This document shows positions 13,440 to 20,772 of a stretch of 39,825 nt of DNA, one piece after another. The number at the start of each line of letters is the position of its first letter. The stretch's first letter is position 1. The stretch comes from a virus. Location: positions 1 to 39,825 of the IMG/VR virus record IMGVR_UViG_3300030329_005603; one strand, 5' to 3'. A program made the position numbers and the translations under genes. The notes under the pieces were generated by a model, which worked only from the letters and a program-made list of their open reading frames with translations, made no database searches and was not told the DNA's origin.

Positions 13440-14204
13440 TCAAGCATTTACAGAGATTTGAACTGGCTCAGGCACATGGCCGATCAGGCCACGGAAAAAT
13501 TGATGAGCCTCAGCATGACGATCCATAATCCCACCGGCTGGCCCTTTCTTAAGTCCCTCGGTGAAGCAATTGTACAAAGACCACAAATTTCGCTCTGCAA
13601 AATCTTCATGACGTGGCGTGCGCCAATCGCGGTAGACAATGTTTTGCTGATGACTGGTGATAACACCATGCCCGCCCGCAATACCAATCAACTCATAGCC
13701 ACGATTAAGATCGACGCCGATCCCTTTCATGGCTTCGCATTCCCGGCCGATTCTCTGGTAAACCACTTCTGACCGCTGCAACACGGCTCCGATTTTCGAC
13801 TTAACATCCCCCTCAGCATTAAGCGTATGCTTCCGCATAAAGGTTAAGTCATCGCCAGAAAAACAGAGATTATCGCAAACAAAAACCTGTGCCCCCATTG
13901 CCACACCTATTGACAAAGATTTGTCATAGGAATTGCGAACACCAATGGCCAGCCCCTTTTGTGATTCGCCCATGTCAAGAGTTATTACCCCGAACATTTG
14001 CTGATCTTTTCTGGATAAACCGTACTTTTCTTGGCGAATGCCAACCCCTGGCAAATAGCTATCAATTTGATGATGCAGCCAATTTATTAGCTCACCATTG
14101 GAAACCGGCTTGTAGCTTTTTGTTGCCTCTGGCATTGGCACCGCCAAAACCTCATCTAAACCAACCCGGTGACCATCTTCAGTGTGAATCATTAAACCAT
14201 TCAT
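13440..14204 (-). CDS. DUF932-like phage protein
   Basis: Two hundred and fifty-four residues from an ATG with AAAGGGGTTTCTT before it; a longer frame to 14297 would run through the hairpin leader. The segments IGVRNSYDKSLSIGVAMG, VFVCDNLCFSG and LTFMRKHT match the DUF932 family of phage and plasmid proteins. The function of this family is unknown, though it is often found among early or plasmid-type genes. The protein is probably soluble and alpha/beta. Its leader is copy A of the intergenic cassette. Confidence 0.8.
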   Translation of the reverse strand: MNGLMIHTEDGHRVGLDEVLAVPMPEATKSYKPVSNGELINWLHHQIDSYLPGVGIRQEKYGLSRKDQQMFGVITLDMGESQKGLAIGVRNSYDKSLSIGVAMGAQVFVCDNLCFSGDDLTFMRKHTLNAEGDVKSKIGAVLQRSEVVYQRIGRECEAMKGIGVDLNRGYELIGIAGGHGVITSHQQNIVYRDWRTPRHEDFAERNLWSLYNCFTEGLKKGPAGGIMDRHAEAHQFFRGLIGHVPEPVQISVNA

Positions 14205-14218
14205 AAGAAACCCCTTTC

Positions 14219-14284
14219 TAAAAAACCTGGAAAATCCCAGGAAAAGACCCACCAACAAAAAAGCTGACGAGCCTTGTCCTATGA
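14219..14284 (-). repeat. Intergenic terminator-RBS cassette, copy A
   Basis: On the minus strand, a CTGACGAGCC-type region is followed by CCTGG-GATTTT-CCAGG, T6, and then AAAGGGGTTTC, the ribosome site for the ATG at 14204. It is homologous to copy B at 13368-13438. It is a weak intrinsic terminator placed directly before a start codon. Confidence 0.7.
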
Positions 14285-14731
14285 TCATCCTCCACAATCA
14301 GAACAATCCGAACAAGTGACGCAAGACCAATTGGACAAATCAACAAAACCAGCGCCGCGCTTGGCTGAAATCATGCATCTAAACTCATCAAAAAAGTGAT
14401 TGAGATAGTCTAAATCACCTGGATCGCATGGGTTTAGCTCTCGCTCAAAATGACAAATCAATTCAAAACCACAAACCTCACACCAATCACAGCCAGGTTC
14501 AGCCGGAAAAACTTCACAGCACAAATCAACAAAACCAGGAAATCCAAACTCAAGTGAAATTTCAACCCGTACCGGCGGCAGAACACCACAAGCAAACTTG
14601 ATGGCTTCAGACCTCAGCCGCCGAAACTCACGGTTGAACTTTGCCCGATGGCGTTGACGCTCCCGCTTGGCTGCTACCAGATCAGGATCAGGAAATAAAT
14701 CAGACAAAACATAATGGTCAACCTCACTCAT
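14285..14731 (-). CDS. Hypothetical cysteine-rich early protein
   Basis: One hundred and forty-eight residues from the ATG at 14731, which overlaps the stop of the 26-codon gene (TGATG). A highly basic stretch (KRERQRHRAKFNREFRRLR) at residues 22-40 precedes an acidic, Cys-rich region with CDWCEVC and, at the very end, CVTCSDCSDCGG. Several Cys pairs suggest zinc binding. It may be a nucleic-acid-binding early protein; the family is not recognised. Confidence 0.65.
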   Translation of the reverse strand: MSEVDHYVLSDLFPDPDLVAAKRERQRHRAKFNREFRRLRSEAIKFACGVLPPVRVEISLEFGFPGFVDLCCEVFPAEPGCDWCEVCGFELICHFERELNPCDPGDLDYLNHFFDEFRCMISAKRGAGFVDLSNWSCVTCSDCSDCGG

Positions 14732-14811
14732 CACATACCCCCATTATCAAAAAACAACGACCAGCCGATCACCACGACAGCCAGCCACAACCAGCAAATA
14801 GTTAAGATCAT
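14731..14811 (-). CDS. 26-residue hydrophobic membrane peptide
   Basis: The ATG at 14811 overlaps the previous stop as ATGA and has the ribosome site AGGAGG six bases upstream. The product is MILTICWLWLAVVVIGWSLF followed by a short polar end, a single membrane span covering nearly the whole peptide, with four Trp. Its TGA overlaps the next ATG (TGATG). Coupling on both sides and the strong site argue for a real gene. Function is unknown; an early membrane-active or superinfection-exclusion peptide is a guess. Confidence 0.6.
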   Translation of the reverse strand: MILTICWLWLAVVVIGWSLFFDNGGM

Positions 14812-15206
14812 GACTGCCTCCTCTTTTCAAAATACTCTGGTAACTCCTGGATAGGACCGGAAGCCGTGCAGGACTCTAGCCAAAAGCCAACCCGCCCCCG
14901 ACGATCAACGCCGCCAAGAACCGAAAGCAAAGAATCGCGGATTAAATCCATTGACCAGCCATAATCAGCCAAAACCAGATCGCGACCGACACCAACCCGA
15001 GTGAAACCACTCCCGCGTTGACGTTGGTGAAGTAGATCATAAACCCGGACAGCCCCCGACCGATCACCGCCAAAATGAATCAGATCAATTGAACCCTCAA
15101 TCCCGGAATCAGATCGCAACTGGTAGCAAATCTTCCATCGCTCCATGGAATCTTGACGCTCAAGCCTGACCCGTTGGTCAGCCCAGATTCGTTGTATTTT
15201 TCTCAT
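14808..15206 (-). CDS. Hypothetical first gene of the leftward arm
   Basis: One hundred and thirty-two residues. The ATG at 15206 is chosen because GAAGGGGTTTGTG precedes it. Upstream in-frame ATGs overlap or precede the predicted -10 element, so they would not be in the transcript. The protein is basic at its N-terminus (MRKIQRIWADQRVRLERQ) and alpha/beta afterwards, with several Arg-Gly pairs. The family is not recognised. Being first after the early promoter, it may act against or rewire host functions. Confidence 0.65.
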   Translation of the reverse strand: MRKIQRIWADQRVRLERQDSMERWKICYQLRSDSGIEGSIDLIHFGGDRSGAVRVYDLLHQRQRGSGFTRVGVGRDLVLADYGWSMDLIRDSLLSVLGGVDRRGRVGFWLESCTASGPIQELPEYFEKRRQS

Positions 15207-15255
15207 CACAAACCCCTTCGCCGCCGCCGCGGCCAAAACACTATTTTCATCTTTC

Positions 15256-15283
15256 ATTATAACACGCCTATTCACAGTGTAAA
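15256..15283 (-). promoter_or_regulatory. Early leftward promoter
   Basis: Reading leftward, TTTACA (15283-15278) and TATAAT (15261-15256) are 16 bases apart. The -10 is a perfect consensus. Transcription would begin near 15249, giving a leader of about 43 bases before the ATG at 15206. The -35 lies inside a perfect palindrome, so it is likely repressed by a bound regulator. Confidence 0.75.
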
Positions 15284-15307
15284 GTTACCTTTACAAGCTA
15301 ATAGGCG
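15265..15307. promoter_or_regulatory. Operator-like nested palindrome over the leftward -35
   Basis: TGTAAAG-N4-CTTTACA (15278-15295) is perfect and covers the -35. It is flanked by CGCCTATT (15265-15272) and AATAGGCG (15300-15307), a second, outer inverted repeat. This is typical of a dimeric or tetrameric repressor site. Confidence 0.65.
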
Positions 15308-15308
15308 T

Positions 15309-15346
15309 TTTCAAGGGGCAAAGTCTGACAAAATAAGCCCTTGAAA
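15309..15346. repeat. Hairpin in the divergent control region
   Basis: TTTCAAGGG (15309-15317) and CCCTTGAAA (15338-15346) form a 9-bp stem around a 20-base loop that contains GTCTGACAAAAT (15323-15334). A near-copy of that loop motif (11 of 12) occurs at 15488-15499. The role is unknown. Confidence 0.5.
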
Positions 15347-15354
15347 CTATTGGG

Positions 15355-15464
15355 TTATGTCAGAGTTGACAGAGTTTTGTCTTTACCAGAAAAAGTACGA
15401 GAAAACAGAGTAAAAAAGCCCCGCTGGCCGCTGCGATACAACTAATCTGTCAACTCTGACATAA
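15355..15464. promoter_or_regulatory. Paired 19-bp inverted repeats, each holding a TGTCA-N4-TGACA dyad
   Basis: The 19 bases at 15355-15373 are repeated exactly in inverse at 15446-15464, 72 bp apart. Each copy contains the dyad TGTCA-N4-TGACA. A CATAAT sequence at the outer edge of the right copy could be a weak rightward -10. A pair of operators for a looping repressor, or an origin element, is likely. The rest of 15207-15582 holds no gene. Confidence 0.65.
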
Positions 15465-15582
15465 TACCGATCACTCGCCCGTTTAGGGTCTGGCAAAATC
15501 TGACAACTAGACTTAAGAAGGAATTGGCCATAGCCTGGATGAAACAGCGCCAATTTCCAACGGTGCCAGCAAGGAAAATCAG

Positions 15583-16068
15583 TTGAGCAACAAAACAGCC
15601 CCAATTTTCCTAGCTCCAGAAGAAGAAGCCACGCTCCACACCCTGGCAGCCACCCCAGGCGATAACGAAAAATCAGAAAGAACGAGAAAACGCGCAACAA
15701 TAATCTTACAATGGGCAGCAGGGGAAACCATCAAATCATCAGCCGCCCTGATGAACGTCTCAGAAAGTCAGATCAGTTACAGCCGCCACAACTACAGGAA
15801 AAAAGGCCTCAAATGGTTTGACCCAGAACGACGAACGACTACAGACTTGGCAGCCCTGGCAGACAAGGCGCTAAAATCTGGCAACCCGGTCTCGGTGGCT
15901 GATGTTTCAGCGCTAACACTGGCGCACCTGTCAAACATGCAAGAAACAAATGGTGCCAACGCAAAAGTAGCGCTTGATTCTCTGGCCGTGCTCTTGAGAT
16001 GCAGCCAACACCTTGAGCCCAAAAAAGCAGGGGACATTGCTGCCGCCATCGATGAGGCCATGGATTGA
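15583..16068 (+). CDS. HTH protein, candidate small terminase or regulator
   Basis: One hundred and sixty-one residues from a TTG start with AAGGA eight bases upstream. Residues 30-80 have an IS630-type helix-turn-helix (ERTRKRATIILQWAAGE, then ALMNVSESQISYSRHNYRKKG, then LKWFDPERR). The remainder is Ala/Ser-rich helix. It is the first gene of the rightward arm, next to the operator region and 0.4 kb before the terminase gene pair. It could be the DNA-recognition (small) terminase subunit or a regulator that binds the nearby palindromes. I cannot separate the two from the sequence. Confidence 0.75.
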   Translation: MSNKTAPIFLAPEEEATLHTLAATPGDNEKSERTRKRATIILQWAAGETIKSSAALMNVSESQISYSRHNYRKKGLKWFDPERRTTTDLAALADKALKSGNPVSVADVSALTLAHLSNMQETNGANAKVALDSLAVLLRCSQHLEPKKAGDIAAAIDEAMD

Positions 16069-16457
16069 AAATTTGCGAGGCCCTACAGCAAGATCACCAG
16101 CCGACCAGGAGAAAAATAGAGGCCAGACGAAAAAAAATTTTTCGGGCTCTACATGAAACATATTGCAATCAAGTATTAGCTACCCAAAGGACTTTAAGGA
16201 TGCTTCGTACCTCAGCGCCCCTACAGATGGCTCGAAGCCTCGCTAGTCGCTCGGCCTCGCCCACGTTGGAATGCAGTGGAGTACATGGAGGTAGGCAGCC
16301 GCGAAGGCAAGCAGACCCTCCTCACGTCGATAGAGGCAGTGGTGGTGCAGAGGCGGTCAACCCGGGTGTGCTTCGCCCCCCCGGGGGCCGCGTATTGGGT
16401 CCCATTGGAATTTTATTACGGCCCCCATTTTTTAAACCGACTTGGAGAAACCAATGA
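16065..16457 (+). CDS. Doubtful open frame in an atypical gap
   Basis: An open frame of 130 codons begins at a TTG overlapping the preceding stop, with GAGG upstream. The first 40 residues are basic and helical and could be coding. After that the product is Arg/Pro/Gly-rich and resembles random GC-rich sequence. A second frame (16276-16461) is open for 61 codons. The 385-bp stretch to the next ATG has no other convincing gene; it also contains an A8T5 block at 16128-16144. Confidence 0.25.
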   Translation: MKICEALQQDHQPTRRKIEARRKKIFRALHETYCNQVLATQRTLRMLRTSAPLQMARSLASRSASPTLECSGVHGGRQPRRQADPPHVDRGSGGAEAVNPGVLRPPGGRVLGPIGILLRPPFFKPTWRNQ

Positions 16458-16906
16458 CTGAAGAAAACGCATCACTGGAAGAGATTAAGCCTGCACTCAT
16501 AGTCGAGGGGGTTCTATGCAATAAGATTGAAAGCATGACTGGCGCACTAGAATGCCTCAGAGCGCCAGACCTCCTGGGCATGGACCCAATGACCAACGTG
16601 AGAACGACGTATCATATTATGAGGATTGAGGTTCAAGAGATGGTTGACCTCCTGAAGCCCTATAACCAAGCGTCACTCGCGCCAAAGCACAGACTCGCCA
16701 GACGTCTGTTCAAGAAGTTTCTAAAGCACATGCAAGAGAATGATGTCATGAATACCGAGTTGAAGACGGCCAATGACCCTGTTTGTCTTGCCTTCGCCAC
16801 AGAGGCCGTTAGGTTTATAAAGGCCTTTCATGAGGTCATGCTGGAGAGGAATACTGCCAAGAAACGCACTATGACAACGCAGGTGTATTGTGCCTCCAGC
16901 AATTGA
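16454..16906 (+). CDS. Hypothetical protein upstream of the large terminase
   Basis: One hundred and fifty residues from an ATG with GGAG seven bases upstream. It is mostly helical with a basic patch (KHRLARRLFKKFLKHM) around residues 75-92. It overlaps the large terminase gene by 17 bases. In many phages the gene immediately before the large terminase is the small subunit, and length and helical content fit. No HTH is evident, so the upstream HTH protein remains a competing candidate for that role. Confidence 0.65.
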   Translation: MTEENASLEEIKPALIVEGVLCNKIESMTGALECLRAPDLLGMDPMTNVRTTYHIMRIEVQEMVDLLKPYNQASLAPKHRLARRLFKKFLKHMQENDVMNTELKTANDPVCLAFATEAVRFIKAFHEVMLERNTAKKRTMTTQVYCASSN

Positions 16907-18551
16907 GCTATCTCAGCAAGAGCGCCGCATCGTATGGTTGAAGCGTGAGGTTCATCGATGCAAGATGGATTTTTATTACTTCTGCCGCACCTACCTCAAG
17001 ATTGTTGATAAGAAGAATAAGCTTATTAGTCTACAGCCAAAGCCTTCTCAGAGAGAGTTGATCACGCTTCTTGAGGTCAAGACGATGATCTACAATTTGA
17101 AGGCTCGAAAGATGGGTTCATCCACCGCGATAGCGGCCTACTTCTTTTGGAAAGGACATTTTACAAAGAACCTCCGCACCCTCGTGGCAGCCCATACGAT
17201 GGAGGCAGCCGAAGAGATCTTCCAGATATACTCGAATTTTTATGAGAACCTGCCGGTTTGGCTCAAGCAAGGCCCGTTTTCCCTAAAAAAGGACAATGTG
17301 AGGGCTATGAAATATGAGCATGGAGGTGGGGTCAGGGTGACAACAGCATCGAGCCCATCCGCCCGTGGCGGTACGCCCCATCAACTTCATCTATCTGAAT
17401 TTGCCCACTACACCAACATGGAGGTGACTATCGGGGCTATTATGGCCAGCCTTCCAGACGGATGCACCATCGTAAAGGAGACCACGGCCAATGGACTCAA
17501 TGATGCGTACGCCGCATGGGTAGCTGATGACGGGACCGAAAAAGTCTTCTTCCCGTGGACCAAAGACCCAGACTACACCACCAAAGAAAAGCCCAAGAGA
17601 GTGCCGCCTAAGATGAGGGCTTATGCCAAGAAGCATGGGGTCTCTAAAGAGCAACTCAACTGGGCGGCCACTGCTTTTTATGAAAGATGTGCTGGGCAAT
17701 GGAAACTTTGGGACCAAGAATTTCCGATCACAGCCGAAACAGCGTTTGTAACCAGTGGTGACAAGTTTTTTAGCCTGTCTTTTCCGCACTGCCGTATGAC
17801 GAGGGATAATTATCATGACTATGAAGGATATGTTGAATACGAAAAGCCCAAACCTCACCATATTTATAGTCTTGGCGTGGACGTTGCTTCAGGCTCTAAA
17901 AATGGGGACTATTCAGCTTTTGTGCTATTAGATGTAACAAATAAAAAACGCCCCACATTGGTAGCCTCTAGTTACACTAAAAAGCCACCAGAAGCCTTTG
18001 CCATTGATGTACACGAGGCTGCAAAACGTTTCAACGCCATGACGACCATCGAAATCAATGGCTACGGTCTGTCTGTTGTCAACTATATGGTGCAGAAGCA
18101 CTGGCCACACATGTACAGGCGAACACAGCATAACAAGACGACAGGCCAAACACAGGTGTATCTGGGCTTTTCGACAAACAAGGCTACCAGAGGGCTTATT
18201 CTAGCCCGATTGCATAGTTACATCGAAAAACGAATGATCGATGTCACATGTGACATACGAGTTTGCTCCGAAATAAATCAGATGATTTATAAGAATGGCA
18301 AACCCCAATGCGCTGAAGGTGAGTTCAGCCATGACGATATTTTGATGGCATTTGCCATGGCGCTCGAAGGCATGAGCCAAATATCAAAACTAGAAGAGGA
18401 AGTTAAGTCTAAAAGGCCGAAGACAAGGCAAGAGATCATCCAATGGGAGATGCGAAATTGCCGAATCTTTGACCCCTCAGAATTTGACGACGACTTTATT
18501 GACACGTCACAAGCAGAATCTGTCCTGGACGCGATGGAATCTATCTTGTAG
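16890..18551 (+). CDS. terL: Terminase large subunit
   Basis: Five hundred and fifty-three residues from a GTG start. The ATPase has a Walker A variant KARKMGSST (71-79), Walker B LHLSEF with the catalytic Glu at 170, and a coupling-type KETTANG (196-202). The C-terminal RNase H-like nuclease has GVDVASG (D331), a second Asp at 340, TTIEING (E388) and SHDDILMA (D482/D483). It cuts concatemeric DNA and pumps it into the prohead through the portal. The length is usual for the family. Confidence 0.95.
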   Translation: MPPAIELSQQERRIVWLKREVHRCKMDFYYFCRTYLKIVDKKNKLISLQPKPSQRELITLLEVKTMIYNLKARKMGSSTAIAAYFFWKGHFTKNLRTLVAAHTMEAAEEIFQIYSNFYENLPVWLKQGPFSLKKDNVRAMKYEHGGGVRVTTASSPSARGGTPHQLHLSEFAHYTNMEVTIGAIMASLPDGCTIVKETTANGLNDAYAAWVADDGTEKVFFPWTKDPDYTTKEKPKRVPPKMRAYAKKHGVSKEQLNWAATAFYERCAGQWKLWDQEFPITAETAFVTSGDKFFSLSFPHCRMTRDNYHDYEGYVEYEKPKPHHIYSLGVDVASGSKNGDYSAFVLLDVTNKKRPTLVASSYTKKPPEAFAIDVHEAAKRFNAMTTIEINGYGLSVVNYMVQKHWPHMYRRTQHNKTTGQTQVYLGFSTNKATRGLILARLHSYIEKRMIDVTCDIRVCSEINQMIYKNGKPQCAEGEFSHDDILMAFAMALEGMSQISKLEEEVKSKRPKTRQEIIQWEMRNCRIFDPSEFDDDFIDTSQAESVLDAMESIL

Positions 18552-18558
18552 CTTACTC

Positions 18559-18589
18559 TTGAACCATGGCTTCTTCCGGGCCTTATAAA
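18559..18589 (+). promoter_or_regulatory. Possible promoter before scaffold and capsid genes
   Basis: TTGAAC (18559-18564) and TATAAA (18584-18589) are 19 bases apart in the short gap after the terminase gene. The spacing is long for sigma-70, so support is modest. It would drive separate high expression of the capsid genes. Confidence 0.3.
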
Positions 18590-18612
18590 TCGGTCGTAAA
18601 TTGGAGGTTCTA

Positions 18613-19254
18613 ATGTTGGATCAGGATGCACTTGCAGCACAGGCTGAAAAAATCAATGAGACTATTGTCGAGGCGGCCCCCGAGGAAGAGGTAGAGGCGG
18701 CTGTCGAGGCGACTGAGAGCGCAGAGGAGGAAAATCGCATTCCTTATTCGAGACTGCAACAGGCAATTCACGAGCGAAATGAATTGCGGGAGCAGATCGA
18801 TGCCCTCAAATCGCAGAACGAAAGTCTGCGTGAAAGCTCTTTTCTCGATGAAGAGGAGCCAGTTGACCACAACGCACAAGAGTTGAAACAACTCAGAGCA
18901 GAAGTGGACAAAATGAAACAGGCCCAATTTGAAGAGATTCTTCACCAACAGTTCCGCGAAGTGCAATCCAAGTATCCTGGCGTTTCAAAGGAAGAGATCG
19001 TCTTCTACTCAAATATGAGTGAGAACGAATCCCTTACGATGGAACAATTAGGGGAAAAAATCTTTAATAAACGAAAAAATGACGTTGATGCGGCAGTTCA
19101 AAAAGAACTTGAGCGAATAAAGCAAGCTCCCAAACGCGCCAAATCTTCCAGTTATTCGGTCTCCGAATCAGCGTCTAAACCAAAGAGCACCGAAGATCGT
19201 TGGGAACAAATTTACTCCAACGCCAGAAAGAAATTCGGGCTCATGACTGATTAA
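18613..19254 (+). CDS. Scaffold protein
   Basis: Two hundred and thirteen residues from the ATG at 18613 with GGAGG five bases upstream. It is strongly acidic at residues 20-45 (Glu-rich), then forms a long coiled coil (about 50-115), with a basic Ser-rich region near the C-terminus (PKRAKSSSYS). This composition and the place directly before the major capsid gene are typical for phage scaffolding proteins, which guide shell assembly and then leave. Confidence 0.85.
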   Translation: MLDQDALAAQAEKINETIVEAAPEEEVEAAVEATESAEEENRIPYSRLQQAIHERNELREQIDALKSQNESLRESSFLDEEEPVDHNAQELKQLRAEVDKMKQAQFEEILHQQFREVQSKYPGVSKEEIVFYSNMSENESLTMEQLGEKIFNKRKNDVDAAVQKELERIKQAPKRAKSSSYSVSESASKPKSTEDRWEQIYSNARKKFGLMTD

Positions 19255-19265
19255 CGGAGACTATT

Positions 19266-20711
19266 ATGGCCGGTTCAACACTCGACACCATCCAGGCGAT
19301 CCTCAAAGAGGATTACCAAGGTGCTGTCAGAGATCAGCTTCTTCGAGAGGTGAAGCTGTTACAATTATTTAAGAAAGGTAAAACTACATGGCAGGGTAAA
19401 GAGTTTGTTGTAGGTCTCAGGACCGGACCAACAGACGCAATCGGATTTCGTTCAGAGACCGAGACCCTTCCAGAAGGTGGGAATCAATCGTTTGTCCGCA
19501 TCCTAAACAAAGCCAAATTCCTTTATGGTGCGTTTGAGATTGGTGGCCCAGACATCGCAGCCTCCTCTAATGGCGGCTCCATGGCCCTGGCCAACACTCT
19601 TCACGACGAGATGAAGTGGCTGGTGGAGGATATCAAGCATTTCTGTGACAAGGTTATGTACACAGGGGGCCAGACCCGTGGTTTGATTAGCACGACTGGA
19701 ACTCAACTGTCATCTGGAGCCCAAGACACACCGGGCACCCCAATAACCGTTGGCTACACAGGCAGCTTTGAGTACTTCCCAGAATCGGCCGCAACGGCTG
19801 CCGATTGGGTTCGGGTGAAGATTGTTCGTCTTGATAGCTATGTTGATATCGCTTCGTTAACTGCCACTGCTGGTGTTTTCGTTAGCGCATACAACAAGGC
19901 GAACATGACGATCACTTTGCAGATGCAGGACAGCGCCGCTGTTCCCGCCTCAAAGATCTTCAGCTCCACCCCTGGTGACGCTGAAGAAGTTCCAGATGGT
20001 GTTGGTTGTGCAGTTCTTCTGCATGACACGCAGTATGCCGATAGTACTGCGACCAATGTTGGGACCTTTAAGTTTAACAACGGAGCAGCAGGTGGTGGCG
20101 TTCAACCTGGGACTGATGATGCGGAAAAAGAGTTTTCTGGAATTCTGGATAACCTCTGTAATCCAGTTCATCACTCGATCTCTCGTGTTGATGGAGCAGC
20201 CAAGAATGCGGAGGTTCTTCAGTCAACCATCCTGCCTATGGGGGCCACGCAGATAGCTGCTGGTGCCACCCCTGCGTTGGTCGACATCGATCCAGACCGT
20301 ATTCAATACGGCCTGGATACTGTGAGGACTGTTTCTCACAGGGGCGTTGACCTTTGGTTGACCAACCCAATGACCCGCCATAAGTACGTAGCACTTGCCA
20401 CACTTGAGACAAGTGTGCGTATTTCTGGCAAGGCTGGTGGTCTGGATTATGGTGCCAATACCGAGGACCTTGGTTTCGGTGGCGTTCGTATCCAGATTGA
20501 CTCCAACTGCCCAAAGAGCATGCTCATTGGACTTAACCTCTCTTCATGGAGTGTTTACGAGCTAAAAGGTGGCGACTTTGACGACACTGACGGCCGCATC
20601 CTCCACTGGAAAGCTGGAAAAGACCGCTATGAGGGTCTGTGGAAGTGGTACTTGCAAATAATGTGTCATTTCCCGAACAGAAACCTCATCATGTATGGGT
20701 TTGCGTTCTAG
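19266..20711 (+). CDS. Major capsid protein (HK97-fold candidate)
   Basis: Four hundred and eighty-one residues with CGGAGA seven bases before the ATG. An N-terminal helical arm (STLDTIQAILKEDYQGAV) is followed by beta-rich and Gly-rich stretches and a C-terminal FPNRNLIMYGF end. The size, the placement between scaffold and portal, and the FGGVRIQIDSN region late in the protein fit an HK97-like capsid subunit. Insertion-like Ala/Gly/Thr-rich stretches at residues 140-230 may form a surface domain. A hairpin follows the gene. Confidence 0.9.
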   Translation: MAGSTLDTIQAILKEDYQGAVRDQLLREVKLLQLFKKGKTTWQGKEFVVGLRTGPTDAIGFRSETETLPEGGNQSFVRILNKAKFLYGAFEIGGPDIAASSNGGSMALANTLHDEMKWLVEDIKHFCDKVMYTGGQTRGLISTTGTQLSSGAQDTPGTPITVGYTGSFEYFPESAATAADWVRVKIVRLDSYVDIASLTATAGVFVSAYNKANMTITLQMQDSAAVPASKIFSSTPGDAEEVPDGVGCAVLLHDTQYADSTATNVGTFKFNNGAAGGGVQPGTDDAEKEFSGILDNLCNPVHHSISRVDGAAKNAEVLQSTILPMGATQIAAGATPALVDIDPDRIQYGLDTVRTVSHRGVDLWLTNPMTRHKYVALATLETSVRISGKAGGLDYGANTEDLGFGGVRIQIDSNCPKSMLIGLNLSSWSVYELKGGDFDDTDGRILHWKAGKDRYEGLWKWYLQIMCHFPNRNLIMYGFAF

Positions 20712-20725
20712 TGTTGACTCTGATT

Positions 20726-20754
20726 GGGGGTGGGGCCTATACAGCCCCACCCCC
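20726..20754 (+). terminator. Strong hairpin after the capsid gene
   Basis: GGGGGTGGGGC and GCCCCACCCCC form a perfect 11-bp GC stem with a 7-base loop, 15 bases after the capsid stop. No U-tract follows, so it may give partial termination or protect the capsid mRNA 3' end, lowering expression of the portal and tail genes. Confidence 0.6.
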
Positions 20755-20772
20755 TCTCACCCAGAGGTTGTT

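Noticed and set aside
15383-15700. Minus-strand open frame of 105 codons over the divergent control region
   Set aside because: It covers operator repeats and the start of the HTH gene, has no ribosome site, and its composition is that of a shadow frame.
16276-16461. Plus-strand open frame of 61 codons before the terminase region
   Set aside because: GTG start, weak ribosome site and a second open frame over the same bases; coding cannot be supported.
18566-18613. 15-codon leader-like frame ending TAATG at the scaffold start
   Set aside because: The coupling is neat, but no ribosome site precedes it and the scaffold gene has its own GGAGG.
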